This document shows positions 27,189-36,744 of a stretch of DNA of 64,000 nt, one piece after another; the first letter of the stretch is position 1; every line of letters begins with the position of its first letter. Position numbers and translations under genes: made by a program. Source of the DNA: Serinibacter arcticus (GTDB taxonomy: Bacteria > Actinomycetota > Actinomycetes > Actinomycetales > Beutenbergiaceae); contig NZ_PYHR01000002.1 of the NCBI RefSeq assembly GCF_003121705.1, positions 2,728,001 through 2,792,000 of the forward strand. The letters run 5' to 3'. The notes below the pieces were generated by a model. The model did no database searches and was not told where the DNA came from. It saw only the letters and a list, made by a program, of their open reading frames with translations.

Positions 27189-27271
27189 CGTCGTCCACAG
27201 CCTGCGGTTCCCAGTTATGCGCCAAGCGAACCTCCAGCGCTCGTCAAGGTTCCTCCCGTAGCGTCGCGGGT

Positions 27272-28129
27272 ATGAGCAGCTCCTCGCCCACCGTCAGCAC
27301 CACCTTCACCGCCCTGGCGGGAGGGTCAGGCATCGACGGGGCGACGATCGAGCTCGCGCTGCTGCCGGAGCCCGGCAGCCCGGTCCCGGGTGAGGCCGAC
27401 GCCGAGGAGCTCCTCGCCGTCGACCCGGACCCGACGGACACGGTCGCCACCACCGACACCCTGACGTTGGACCCCGCCGTCGCCGTCCCGACGGCGGAGG
27501 CCACGGTCGCGGGCGTGACCGTGCGCCGCGGCGGTCTCGTCGACGTGAACTCCGTGGTCAGGCTCCTGCGGGAGGGCAGCCAGGAGGTCGACATCGACGG
27601 CGACGGCGACCCCGACGGTCCCGTCGACCCCGAGGCCGCGCGCTCCGCGGCCCGCATGGCGATCTCGCACGTGGTGCTCGAGCAGGGCGACCTGTGGGTG
27701 GCGCACGACGACGCGGGCACGCTCCAGGCCATCTCCGTCTGGATGCCCGGCGCGCTGCCCGGCGCCTCCGACGAGCTGCACCGCATCCTCGAGCGCGAGC
27801 TCCACCTGCCCGACCCGAGCGAGGCGATCGGCCCGCCCGAGCACGTCCGCCCGCAGCTCATGGAGTCGATGGCCGGCGTGATGGAGCACGTGCACGCGCA
27901 CGAGCCCCGGCTGGTGCTGTTCGCCGTGACGGTGGCCCCGCAGTCCGACCCGGCCGCCGTGGTCGCGCTCGCGCGCGCCGTCGTCGCCCCCGTGGTCCGC
28001 GGCGACGGCGACGTGCTCGCCGTCGCGCTCGACGGAGACCGCGCCCGGCTGCTGCAGGCCGTCGGCTTCGCGGAGGTCGCGGCGGTGCCGCTCGGGGAGC
28101 TGAACACCGTCTGGATCGGACGGGCCTGA
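27272..28129 (+). CDS. Hypothetical protein with GNAT-like C-terminal half
   Basis: A 285-residue protein. The first about 110 residues are low-complexity, acidic and Pro/Thr-rich, with DIDGDGDPDGPVDPE, and probably disordered. The C-terminal part (ISHVVLEQGDLWVAHDDAG, LQAISVWMPGALPG) resembles the strand pair and WLPPG-type loop of divergent GNAT acetyltransferases, and LLQAVGFAEVA resembles their final helix. A canonical acetyl-CoA loop is not evident, so the assignment is tentative. TAGCGT lies seven bases before the ATG with no Shine-Dalgarno, suggesting a leaderless start. Confidence 0.55.
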   Translation: MSSSSPTVSTTFTALAGGSGIDGATIELALLPEPGSPVPGEADAEELLAVDPDPTDTVATTDTLTLDPAVAVPTAEATVAGVTVRRGGLVDVNSVVRLLREGSQEVDIDGDGDPDGPVDPEAARSAARMAISHVVLEQGDLWVAHDDAGTLQAISVWMPGALPGASDELHRILERELHLPDPSEAIGPPEHVRPQLMESMAGVMEHVHAHEPRLVLFAVTVAPQSDPAAVVALARAVVAPVVRGDGDVLAVALDGDRARLLQAVGFAEVAAVPLGELNTVWIGRA

Positions 28130-28189
28130 GCGCCGTCGTACCCTGACACTGCGGGTCCCGCACGGGGCGGGCCGCCAGGAGCAGGTGCG

Positions 28190-29428
28190 ATGAGGTATCC
28201 GGGGCGACGCGGCACGAACCTTCCCAGGATGGGCGACTACAACCAGCTGGTCGTCCTGGACCACATCCGGCGCGCCCGCGTGAGCGTCAGCCGGGTCGAG
28301 CTCGCCGCCGTCACGGGGCTGTCCGGTCAGACCATCTCCAACGTCGTGGGCCGGCTGCTCGAGCAGGGCCTCGTGCAGGAGGGCGAGCGGCAGATCACCG
28401 GCCGCGGCAAACCCCGCACGCTGCTCCACCTGCGGCCCGGCGCCGGCTACGCGCTCGGCGCCCACATCGACCCCGTCTCGGTGACGATCGTGCTGCTCGA
28501 CCTGGCCGGGACGATCGTGGAGCGAGCGGTGGTGACGACGCCGGACGGGTCGCCCGCCGTCGTCGCCGCGATCGCGGACGAGGTGGCGCGGATGCGCGCG
28601 CTGGTGCCGGGTGGTGAGGTGGTCGGGCTCGGCGTCGCCGCCCCCGGACCGATCGACCCGGAGGCGGGTCGCGTCATCCACCCGCCGCTGATGCCCAGCT
28701 GGGGCGACGTGCCGCTGCGTGACCGCCTCGCCGACGCGACCGGGCTGCCCACCCTCCTGGACAAGGACGTCGCGGCCGCGATGGTCGCCGAGCTCTGGCA
28801 GGGCCACCACGAGCTCCACACGACGACGCTGTTCGTCTACCTGGGCTTCGGCATCGGGTTCGCCTTCGCCCGCGAGGGGGAGGTGCTCTCGGGCAGCTCT
28901 CGCAACGCCGGCGAGATCGGCCACCTCATCGTCGACGCCGACGGGCCGCCGTGCTTCTGCGGCAACCGCGGCTGCCTCGGCGTGAGCGTCGCGCTCGACC
29001 GGCTCGTGGCCGAGGCGGTCGACGGCGGGGTGCTGCCGGCCTCGACGCCGCGCGGCACGCCCGCGGAGCTCGACGTGGCCATGGGACGACTGGCCGCGGC
29101 GGGGGAGGCGGGCGACGCCGTCGCGCGCGAGATCCTGGACAGGGCCGCGCGCCGCCTCGCCCGCGGGATCGTCATCGTCTCCGACCTCATCGACGCCGAC
29201 GGCGTGGTGGTCGGCGGCGCGAACTGGGCGCGGCTGGCGCCGTACCTCTCGGCCGCGGCCCGGACCGAGTTCGCCGGGCACGCGACGATGCGGGAGCTGC
29301 ACGGGGTCGAGGTGGGCGGGACGGCGCTCGGGCCGTGGATCGGCGCGGTCGGGGCGGCCAGTCAGGTCCTCGACGCCGCGTTCACGCCGCACGCGTCCCT
29401 GCTGGTGGCGCAGCCCGCGGGGGCCTGA
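28190..29428 (+). CDS. ROK family transcriptional regulator
   Basis: A 412-residue sugar-responsive repressor. The N-terminal winged helix (VSRVELAAVTGLSGQTISNVVGRLLEQG, about 31-60) is followed by the ROK kinase-like fold with GVAAPGPIDPE and the ROK signature GEIGHLIVDADGPPCFCGNR, whose Cys residues bind zinc. ATG 28190 has AGGAGCAG upstream. It precedes, in the same direction, an ABC importer and a GH38 mannosidase, so it probably represses that operon until a mannoside or its product is bound. An inverted repeat over the operon promoter is its likely site. Confidence 0.9.
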   Translation: MRYPGRRGTNLPRMGDYNQLVVLDHIRRARVSVSRVELAAVTGLSGQTISNVVGRLLEQGLVQEGERQITGRGKPRTLLHLRPGAGYALGAHIDPVSVTIVLLDLAGTIVERAVVTTPDGSPAVVAAIADEVARMRALVPGGEVVGLGVAAPGPIDPEAGRVIHPPLMPSWGDVPLRDRLADATGLPTLLDKDVAAAMVAELWQGHHELHTTTLFVYLGFGIGFAFAREGEVLSGSSRNAGEIGHLIVDADGPPCFCGNRGCLGVSVALDRLVAEAVDGGVLPASTPRGTPAELDVAMGRLAAAGEAGDAVAREILDRAARRLARGIVIVSDLIDADGVVVGGANWARLAPYLSAAARTEFAGHATMRELHGVEVGGTALGPWIGAVGAASQVLDAAFTPHASLLVAQPAGA

Positions 29429-29440
29429 GGACGCCACAAC

Positions 29441-29528
29441 CCCCTCGCGGGTGGTGCAGAAGCCCCTCGCCGGTGGTGCGCAACCCCCTCGCGGAGGGTG
29501 CGGAAACCCCTCGCGGATCACGAATGGG
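29441..29528. repeat. 22-nt tandem repeat array, family A (4 units)
   Basis: Four units start at 29441, 29463, 29485 and 29507, exactly 22 nt apart, each beginning CCCCTCGC. The consensus of the first 20 bases is CCCCTCGCGGGTGGTGCAGA. The array follows the ROK stop by 12 bp and ends 20 bp before the -35 box of the sugar ABC operon. There are no unique spacers, so it is not a CRISPR. An eight-unit array of the same family is at 58745. Confidence 0.9.
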
Positions 29529-29548
29529 ACACGGATGCGATCCGCCCC

Positions 29549-29582
29549 TTGACCGATTAAATCCAGACGTTAGAGTAATCGG
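29549..29582 (+). promoter_or_regulatory. Promoter of the ROK-linked sugar ABC operon with overlapping inverted repeat
   Basis: TTGACC (29549-29554), 16 bp, TAGAGT (29571-29576) forms a sigma-70-type promoter 57 bp before the binding-protein ATG. A perfect inverted repeat CCGATTA (29553-29559) / TAATCGG (29576-29582) covers it from the -35 edge to just past the -10. A repressor bound here would block transcription; the ROK protein encoded upstream is the obvious candidate. Confidence 0.6.
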
Positions 29583-29632
29583 CGAGAGCTCCTCAGGGCC
29601 GAGGAGCGTTTCGTATGCGGCAAAGGAGCACC

Positions 29633-31003
29633 ATGCGTAAGACAGCACAGCTGGTCACGGCCACGGCAGCCCTCGCCCTCGTCCTCGCGGCGTGCTCGGG
29701 GGGCGGCGACGGCGGCGACAGCGGCGACGGCAGCGGCGGCGACATGACGATCACCGTCGCCTACCAGAAGACTGACGCGTTCTTCCAGCTCCACGACCTC
29801 CTGACCAAGTCCAAGGCGGAGTTCGAGGAGGCCAACCCGGGCTACACGATCGAGCTCGAGCCGATCGCGGCGCAGGAGACGGACTACTTCACGAAGCTCG
29901 CGCTCATGAACGGCTCGCCCGACACGGCGCCGGACATCATCTACGAGGACACCTTCCAGGTGCGCCCCGACGCCGCGGCGGGCTACCTGCTGCCGATGGA
30001 CGACTACCTGGCCGAGTGGGAGGATTGGGGACAGTTCCCGGAGGGCATCCGCGAGGCCGGCAAGGGCGACGACGGCAGCATCTACGGCGTCTCGATGGGC
30101 ACCGACACCCGCGGCGTCTACTTCAACAAGGACATCTTCGAGCAGGCCGGCCTCCCCGTCGACTGGCAGCCGGAGACCTGGGACGACCTGCTCGAGGCCG
30201 CGCGCGCGGTCAAGGAGGCCGTGCCCGACGTCATCCCGATCAACATCTACTCCTCCAAGGCGCAGGGCGAGGCCGCCTCGATGCAGGGCTTCGAGATGCT
30301 GCTCTACGGCACCGAGGACACGCTCTACGACGCCGACGAGGGCAAGTGGATCGTCGGCTCGCAGGGTTTCACCGACTCCCTCACGTTCCTCAAGACCCTC
30401 CAGGACGAGGAGCTGGCCCCCAGCCTCGAGGACGCGCTCGACACGAACCTCCCCAACCGCGTCTCCGGTGAGCTGCTGCCGCAGGGCAAGCTCGCGATCG
30501 CCGTCGACGGCTCGTGGGTCCCGGGCGGCTGGATGGCCGGCGACAACGCCTGGCCGGAGTGGCAGGAGGTCATGGGCATGGCCGCCATGCCGACGCAGAA
30601 CGGTCAGGAGCCCGGCTCGACCTCGATGTCCGGCGGCTGGCTGCTGAGCATCGGCGCGAACGCCGACGACCCGCAGGCCGCGTTCGACTTCATCGCCCTG
30701 ACGCTCAACGAGGAGAACAGCTTCAAGTTCGCCACGGAGAACAGCCAGATCGCGGCGCGCGACGACGTCGCCGCCAACCCCGAGTACGTGAGCTTCAACC
30801 CGTCGTTCGAGTTCTTCTCCTCGCTCGTGCCGACCACGCACTTCCGTCCGGCCACGCCCGACTACGCGCAGATCTCCAACAACATCCAGGTCGCGGCCGA
30901 GTCGGTCATCACCGGTCAGGCCACGCCCGAGCAGGCCGCAGCCACGTACGACGAGGCGGTCACCCGCGTCGTCGGCGAGGAGAACGTCGCGGACGCGAGC
31001 TGA
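29633..31003 (+). CDS. Sugar ABC transporter substrate-binding lipoprotein
   Basis: A 456-residue cluster-1 extracellular binding protein. The signal peptide ends in the lipobox LAAC, so Cys at about 21 would be lipidated, followed by a Gly/Asp linker. The mature part has the SBP fold (DIIYEDTFQVRPD, YGVSMGTDTRGVYFNKDIFE, and MSGGWLLSIG). It would bind oligosaccharide outside the membrane and deliver it to the two permeases that follow. ATG 29633 has AAAGGAG five bases upstream and is preferred over an ATG six codons earlier. The nearby GH38 gene suggests alpha-mannosides as ligand; this is inference. Confidence 0.93.
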   Translation: MRKTAQLVTATAALALVLAACSGGGDGGDSGDGSGGDMTITVAYQKTDAFFQLHDLLTKSKAEFEEANPGYTIELEPIAAQETDYFTKLALMNGSPDTAPDIIYEDTFQVRPDAAAGYLLPMDDYLAEWEDWGQFPEGIREAGKGDDGSIYGVSMGTDTRGVYFNKDIFEQAGLPVDWQPETWDDLLEAARAVKEAVPDVIPINIYSSKAQGEAASMQGFEMLLYGTEDTLYDADEGKWIVGSQGFTDSLTFLKTLQDEELAPSLEDALDTNLPNRVSGELLPQGKLAIAVDGSWVPGGWMAGDNAWPEWQEVMGMAAMPTQNGQEPGSTSMSGGWLLSIGANADDPQAAFDFIALTLNEENSFKFATENSQIAARDDVAANPEYVSFNPSFEFFSSLVPTTHFRPATPDYAQISNNIQVAAESVITGQATPEQAAATYDEAVTRVVGEENVADAS

Positions 31004-31006
31004 TCC

Positions 31007-31963
31007 ATGGCCACCCTCGCCCTCGACGGGCGGGACGGCCGCGGCACCGGTGACGGCGGGGAGCCGGGACGCACGCGCGTCCCGGCCTCCCGCCGGGCCC
31101 TGCAGCAGGTGCTGCGCACCTCGCCGCTGCTGCCCGCCGTCGTCCTGCTGGCCCTGTTCCTGCTGGGCCCGATCGTCTACTCGCTGTACGGGTCGCTGAC
31201 CAACGCCTCCCTCACGGGGCCGCGCGCCGCGAACCCGGAGTTCATCGGGCTGGACAACTACGCCCAGCTGTTCGACAACCCGCAGTTCTGGAAGTCGCTG
31301 GTCCTCACGCTCGTCTTCGTCATCGCCTCGGCGCTGATCGGGCAGAACGTGCTCGGGATGGCGCTGGCGCTGCTGCTGAAGACGGCGCACGGGCCGGTCC
31401 GGGCCTTCGTCTCCACGATCGTCGTGGTGGCGTGGGTCCTGCCCGAGATCGTGGCGGCGTTCGCGCTGTACGCGTTCTTCGCGTCCGACGGCACGCTCAA
31501 CATCATCCTGGGCTGGTTCGGGATGGAGGGGCGCGCGTGGCTGGTGGTGGCGCCGATGGTGTCGGTCATCATCGCCAACGTCTGGCGCGGCACGGCGTTC
31601 TCGATGATGGTCTACTCGGCGGCGCTCGCCGAGGTGCCGCCGGAGATCACCGAGGCCGCGGAGATCGACGGCGCGTCCGGCTGGCAGCGGTTCACCCGCA
31701 TCACGATCCCGATGATCCGCCGGTCCATCTCCACCAACCTCATGCTCACCACGCTGCAGACCCTCGGCGTCTTCACCCTCATCTGGGTGATGACGGCGGG
31801 CGGCCCCGGCGTGGAGAGCTCCACCCTGCCCGTGCTCGCCTACCAGGAGGCCTTCAAGTTCTCCCAGGTCGGCTACGGCACCGCGATCGCCACGGTGACG
31901 CTGATCCTCGGCGGCCTGTTCGCGATCGTCTACATCAAGGCGCTGAAGCCGGAGGTCGACTGA
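31007..31963 (+). CDS. Sugar ABC transporter permease (MalF type)
   Basis: A 318-residue inner-membrane permease with six predicted helices. The EAA loop that contacts the ATPase is ITEAAEIDGASGWQRFTRI. The N terminus is a Gly/Arg-rich cytoplasmic tail. It starts three bases after the binding-protein stop and its own stop overlaps the next permease start (TGATG). No ATPase gene lies in the operon, so it must share a multi-operon ATPase of the MsiK kind encoded elsewhere. Confidence 0.93.
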   Translation: MATLALDGRDGRGTGDGGEPGRTRVPASRRALQQVLRTSPLLPAVVLLALFLLGPIVYSLYGSLTNASLTGPRAANPEFIGLDNYAQLFDNPQFWKSLVLTLVFVIASALIGQNVLGMALALLLKTAHGPVRAFVSTIVVVAWVLPEIVAAFALYAFFASDGTLNIILGWFGMEGRAWLVVAPMVSVIIANVWRGTAFSMMVYSAALAEVPPEITEAAEIDGASGWQRFTRITIPMIRRSISTNLMLTTLQTLGVFTLIWVMTAGGPGVESSTLPVLAYQEAFKFSQVGYGTAIATVTLILGGLFAIVYIKALKPEVD

Positions 31964-32889
31964 TGACTCAGGCCACTCCCGACGCCGAGACGCTCGGTCT
32001 CGGCGCGAGTCCCGAGCGCGGCGCCCCTCGCGCCTCCCGCGGCGGCGCCGGTGCGGCGCTGGCCTCGCCCCGTCGTCGCAACAGCAAGATCGCCGCCACG
32101 GTGGTGCTGCTCGCCATCGCGGTGGCGTTCATCATCCCGCTCGGGTGGATCCTGCTGGCCGCGTTCGACTCGGCCGCCACCGTCAGCGTGAAGCTGCCCA
32201 CCAGCGTCACGCTCGACAACTTCACCCAGATCATGAACGTCGACACGACGTTCCGTCCGCTCGGCAACAGCTTCATCATCTCGATGGGGACGGCGGTCAT
32301 CACCGTGCTCTGCTCCGTGCTGGCGGCCTACCCGCTCTCGCGGTACGCGATGCGCTGGCGCAAGCCGTTCCTCTACGGGATCCTCTTCGGCACGTGCCTG
32401 CCGATCACCGCGATGATGGTGCCGGTCTACGCGCTGTTCGTGGCCTTCGGGCTCCTGGACAACCTGTGGGGCACGGTCCTCTTCCTCGCGGCGACGTCGC
32501 TGCCGATGGCGATCTGGATGACCAAGAACTTCATGGACTCCATCCCGATCTCGCTGGAGGAGGCCGCCTGGGTCGACGGCGCGAGCGCGATGACGGCGCT
32601 GTGGCGGATCGTCGTGCCGCTCATGCGGCCGGGCATCGCCGTCGTGTTCATCTTCGTGTTCACCCAGGCCTGGGGAAACTTCTTCGTGCCCTTCGTGCTG
32701 CTGTTCAGCGAGAGCAGCCAGCCGGCCGCCGTCGCGATCTTCGGCTTCTTCGGCACCTACGGAACCATCTCCTACGGCCGCCTCGCCGCGTTCTCGATCC
32801 TCTACTCCGTGCCCGTGCTGGCGCTCTACCTCCTGGTGCAGCGCCTCTCGGGCAGCAGCTTCGCGATGGCGGGAGCCGTCAAGGGCTAA
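31963..32889 (+). CDS. Sugar ABC transporter permease (MalG type)
   Basis: A 308-residue partner permease. After a 40-residue cytoplasmic N terminus it shows six helices and the EAA loop LEEAAWVDGASAMTALWRIVVP. The start ATG overlaps the stop of the preceding permease, which indicates translational coupling. Together the two permeases form the channel for the oligosaccharide delivered by the upstream lipoprotein. Confidence 0.93.
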   Translation: MTQATPDAETLGLGASPERGAPRASRGGAGAALASPRRRNSKIAATVVLLAIAVAFIIPLGWILLAAFDSAATVSVKLPTSVTLDNFTQIMNVDTTFRPLGNSFIISMGTAVITVLCSVLAAYPLSRYAMRWRKPFLYGILFGTCLPITAMMVPVYALFVAFGLLDNLWGTVLFLAATSLPMAIWMTKNFMDSIPISLEEAAWVDGASAMTALWRIVVPLMRPGIAVVFIFVFTQAWGNFFVPFVLLFSESSQPAAVAIFGFFGTYGTISYGRLAAFSILYSVPVLALYLLVQRLSGSSFAMAGAVKG

Positions 32890-32902
32890 GTCACACACAC
32901 CC

Positions 32903-32962
32903 CGCCGAGAACGCTCCTCGCTGCCGTATCGGCGCGGACGAGCAGCCAGGGCGTTCTCGGCG
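32903..32962 (+). terminator. Long-loop hairpin between permease and mannosidase
   Basis: A 12-bp perfect stem (CGCCGAGAACGC / GCGTTCTCGGCG) with a 36-nt loop lies 13 bp after the permease stop and 49 bp before the GH38 start. It may be an attenuator or RNA processing site that lowers GH38 expression relative to the transporter. Confidence 0.5.
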
Positions 32963-33011
32963 CCCCGATCCCGACCTTCGTCACGCCCTCGACCGTTCGG
33001 AAGGACGTCAC

Positions 33012-36000
33012 ATGCACGACAACACCGACCTCACGCTCGCCCGGATCGACCGGTTCCTGGCGGAGTGGATCGCCCCCGCCCTCCACCGGGAGCGGCACCC
33101 GCTGGAGGTGAGCAGCTGGACCGTGCCGGACGAGCCGGTGCCGTTCGACCAGGCTCGTGCGGCGACGTACACGCCGCACCCCGTCGGCACGCCGTGGGGC
33201 GCGCCGTGGAGCACCGTGTGGTTCCACGTCACGGGCGACGTGCCCACCGACTGGCCGCTGCCCGGCACGCGGGTCGAGCTCGACGTCGACCTCGGCTTCA
33301 TCGCCCAACAGCCCGGCTTCCAGGCCGAGGGCGCCGCCTGGACGCCCGACGGCGTGCTGGTCAAGGGCATCTCGCCGCGCAACTCCTGGGTGCCTATCGC
33401 CGACACCTCCGCCCCGATCGACCTCTACCTCGAGGGCGCCGCGAACCCGGACGTCCCGGGCAACCAGTGGACGAAGCCGACCGTGCTGGGGGACAAGGCC
33501 ACGTCCGGCGCCGATCCCATCTACCGGCTGCGCCACGTCGACGTCGTGCTCGTGGACACCGAGGTGGCCGGCCTGGTGGCCGACGCGACAGCGCTGCGCG
33601 GCCTGGTCCACACGCTGCCCACCACCTCCCCGCGCCGCGCCGAGGTGGTGCGCGCCCTGGAGGTGATGTGCGACGTCGTGGACCCCGACGACGTCCCGGG
33701 CACCGCGACCGCCGGGCGCGAGGCGCTCGCCGCCGCGCTCGCCGCGCCGGCGGTGGCCAGCGCCCACAAGGTCCACGCCGTCGGGCACGCGCACATCGAC
33801 TCGGCCTGGCTGTGGCCGGTGCGCGAGACTGTGCGCAAGGTCAGCCGCACCGTGGCGAACGTGCTGGCGCTGATGGATGAGGACCCGGACGTGACGTTCG
33901 CGTTCTCCTCGGCGCAGCAGTTCGCGTGGATCGAGCAGTACTACCCGGAGCTGTTCGAGCGGCTGAGGGCGCGCGTCGCGGAGGGCCGCGTGCTGCCCGT
34001 GGGTGGCATGTGGGTGGAGTCGGACACGAACATGGTCGGCTCCGAGGCGCTCGTGCGGCAGTTCGTGCAGGGCAAGCGGTTCTTCATCGAGCAGCTCGGC
34101 TTCGAGCCGACGAACGTCTGGCTGCCGGACTCCTTCGGCTACACGGGCTCGTTCCCGCAGGTCGCGGCGCTCGCCGGCTCCCCGGACTTCCTCACGCAGA
34201 AGCTCTCCTGGAACGACACCAACCGGATCCCGCACCACACGTTCTGGTGGGAGGGCATCGACGGCACGCGCGTGTTCACGCACTTCCCGCCGGTGGACAC
34301 CTACAACTCCGACCTCACCGGCCCCGAGCTGGCCCGGGCGTCGGACCAGTTCGCCGAGAAGGGGGCCGCGAACACCTCGCTCGTGCCGTTCGGCTACGGC
34401 GACGGCGGTGGCGGCCCCACGCGCGAGATGGTCGCCGCGGCGCACCGCACGGCCGACCTCGAGGGCTCCCCGACCGTGGCGCTCTCGACGCCGCAGGGGT
34501 TCTTCGACGCGGCACGCGCCGAGTACGCCGAGAACGCGCCGACGTGGGTCGGCGAGCTCTACCTGGAGTACCACCGCGGCACCTACACCTCGCAGTCGCG
34601 CACCAAGCGCGGCAACCGCCGCAGCGAACACCTCCTGCGCGAGGCCGAGCTGTGGGCGGCGACGGCGGCCGTCCGCACCGGCGCCGCCTACCCGTACGAG
34701 GACCTCGAGCGGGCGTGGCGCACCACCCTGCTCCAGCAGTTCCACGACATCCTCCCCGGCTCCTCGATCGCCTGGGTGCACCGCGAGGCGGAGCGGAACT
34801 ACGCGGCGCTCGCGGCCGACGTCGAGGCCCTGATCTCCGCGTCGCTGCTGTCGCTCACCTCGGGCGAGGGCGGCGCGGCGGGCGACGGCGGGGGCGAGCT
34901 CGTGCTCAACGCCTCACCCTTCGCCCGTGGCGGCGTGGCCGGGCTGGGGGCGGGGCCGCCGTCGCGGCGACGCCGGCCACCCGCACGGCCGACTCGGGCG
35001 GCTGGGTGCTGGAGAACGCGGGGGTGCGGATCGCCGTCGACGGCCGCGGTCTCGTGACCTCCGTGGTGCACCGCGCCACGGGGCGCGAGGTGCTGCCCGC
35101 CGGCCAGGTCGGCAACCTGCTGCAGCTGCACCGCGACATCCCCAACACGTGGGAGGCGTGGGACATCGACGCGCACTACCGCCGCAACGTCACCGACCTG
35201 GTGGACGCGGAGTCCGTGGCGCCCGACGGCGAGGCCGGCCTGCGCGTGGTCCGCACCTTCTCGGGGAGCCGGGTCGAGCAGGAGCTGTGGCTGGCCGACG
35301 GCGACGACCCGACCCTGCACGTCGTCACGCACGTGGACTGGCACGAGAAGCAGAAGCTGCTCAAGCTCGCGTTCCCGCTCGACGTGCACTCCGCCGCCGC
35401 GACCAGCGAGATGCAGTTCGGGCACGTCACGCGGGCCACGCACGTCAACACCTCCTGGGACGTCGCACGGTTCGAGACCGTCGCCCACCGGTGGGTGCAC
35501 GTGGGGGAGCCGGGGTTCGGCGTCGCCGTCGCGAACGACTCCAGCTACGGGCACGACATCACGCGGCAGCGGTTCGCCGGTGCCGACGGGAGCGACGGGG
35601 CGGTGGGGTCGGTCGTGCGCGTGACGCTGCTGCGGGCGCCCCTGTTCCCCGACCCGGTGGCCGACCAGGGTGAGCACACGTTCCGCAACGCCGTCACGTT
35701 CGGGGCCGACGTCGCCGAGGCCGTGCGCCAGGGCTACGCGATCAACCTGCCCGAGCGCCGGGTGGCCGGCACGACGGCGGTCACCCCGCTCGTGGCCGTC
35801 GGCTCGCCCCAGGTGGTGGTCGAGGCGGTGAAGCTCGCCGAGGACCGGAGCGGTGACGTCGTCGTGCGGCTCTACGAGTCCCTCGGGGCGCGGGCCGCGA
35901 CGACGGTCTCGTTCGGCTTCGACCACGGCGCGGTGACGGTGACGGACCTGCTCGAGCGCGAGCTGGACGGCGCCGGTACCACCGGCGTCACGGTCGGGAC

Positions 36001-36067
36001 GGACGGCGTGGTCGACGTCGAGCTGCGCCCGTTCCAGATCCTCACGCTGAGGGTCGCCCGCGGCTGA
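33012..36067 (+). CDS. GH38 alpha-mannosidase (frame interrupted once)
   Basis: An about 1018-residue cytoplasmic alpha-mannosidase. Zinc-binding HAHIDSAWLWP is at 259-269; the nucleophile block WVESDTNMVGSEALVRQF and LPDSFGYTGSFPQ are present, followed by the helical middle domain (HDILPGSSIAWVHREA) and the C-terminal beta domains. The reading frame shifts by one base at the G5 run 34946-34950: one added G gives a continuous GLGGGAAVAATP joint and a normal-length protein. Both halves keep normal coding character, so a sequencing error or a very recent mutation is likely. ATG 33012 follows GGAAGGA. It would hydrolyse mannosides imported by the preceding ABC system. Confidence 0.88.
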
Positions 36068-36121
36068 CCCCTCGCGGCCCGGAGACCTCCGCGAGGCGAT
36101 TGCCGCCGCCCCGCGTGAGGA

Positions 36122-36159
36122 CGACGACCGGCCCGCGCACCCGCGCGGGCCGGTCGTCG
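36122..36159. terminator. Bidirectional hairpin after GH38
   Basis: A perfect 17-bp stem (CGACGACCGGCCCGCGC / GCGCGGGCCGGTCGTCG) with a 4-nt loop lies 54 bp after the GH38 stop, between convergent genes. A sister hairpin with the same outer bases is at 40419-40456; both are followed within 4 bp by a family-B repeat array. Confidence 0.8.
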
Positions 36160-36163
36160 GCAC

Positions 36164-36273
36164 GTTCGCGAGGCCCTTCGGGCGCGACGGCGAGGCCCTT
36201 CGGGTGTGACGGCGAGGCCCTTCGGGTGTGACGGCGAGGCCCTTCGGGTGTGACGGCGAGGCCCTTCGGGCGC
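36164..36273. repeat. 22-nt tandem repeat array, family B (5 units)
   Basis: Five exact 22-nt units start at 36164, 36186, 36208, 36230 and 36252; units 2-4 are identical. The shared core is GCGAGGCCCTTCGGG, with variable flanks (GTT or GAC before, CGC or TGT after). The array fills the space between the hairpin and the stop codon of the minus-strand gene at 36277. A two-unit relative lies at 40459. Confidence 0.93.
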
Positions 36274-36276
36274 GCG

Positions 36277-36744
36277 TCAGTCGGTCGGATCGGCCTCCGG
36301 GAGCGCCAGGTGCACGTCGGCGACCATGACGTCCACCGAGATGCGCTCCGGCTCGAGCCGGATCCCGGTCGTCTCGTGCACGGCCGTCAGGGCTGCCTCG
36401 CGCGCCGCCTCGGCCTGCTCGGTGATGGGGTGCGGGAACTGGACGCTGAGGGCGAGGGCGAGCCCGGTGAGGCGCTGGTCGTCGTCGGTCTCGACGCCGA
36501 TCCGGAGGACTCGTGCCCGGGGGACGGCTGCGAGGGCGAGGTCGACCTTGGCCACCAGGACCGTCGAGGCGACGGTGAACGTGCCCTCGCCGTGCGTCGC
36601 CAGGACGGGCTGGGAGGGGCGCAGCGCCGCGAGCAGGCGCGCCGCGATGCCGTCCTTCGCGCGCACCCAGCCGGCGTCGCTCGATTGCCGCAGCTCGCGC
36701 GCCGCCGAGGCGAGGATCTCGTCGAGCGGGTCGTGGTCGGTCAT
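36277..36744 (-). CDS. Asp23/Gls24-like protein co-encoded with a sigma factor
   Basis: A 155-residue acidic protein. The N-terminal 50 residues (DPLDEILASAARELRQSSDAGWVRAK) are helical; the rest resembles Asp23/Gls24 proteins, with VLVAKVDLALAAVPRARVLR and a final RISVDVMVADVHLALPE that matches the Asp23 ending (V-V-DVHLP). Its ATG overlaps the stop of the sigma gene by four bases, so the two are coupled. By position it may modulate the sigma factor or act with the envelope-stress Asp23 proteins encoded divergently; there is no direct evidence for an anti-sigma role. Confidence 0.65.
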   Translation of the reverse strand: MTDHDPLDEILASAARELRQSSDAGWVRAKDGIAARLLAALRPSQPVLATHGEGTFTVASTVLVAKVDLALAAVPRARVLRIGVETDDDQRLTGLALALSVQFPHPITEQAEAAREAALTAVHETTGIRLEPERISVDVMVADVHLALPEADPTD

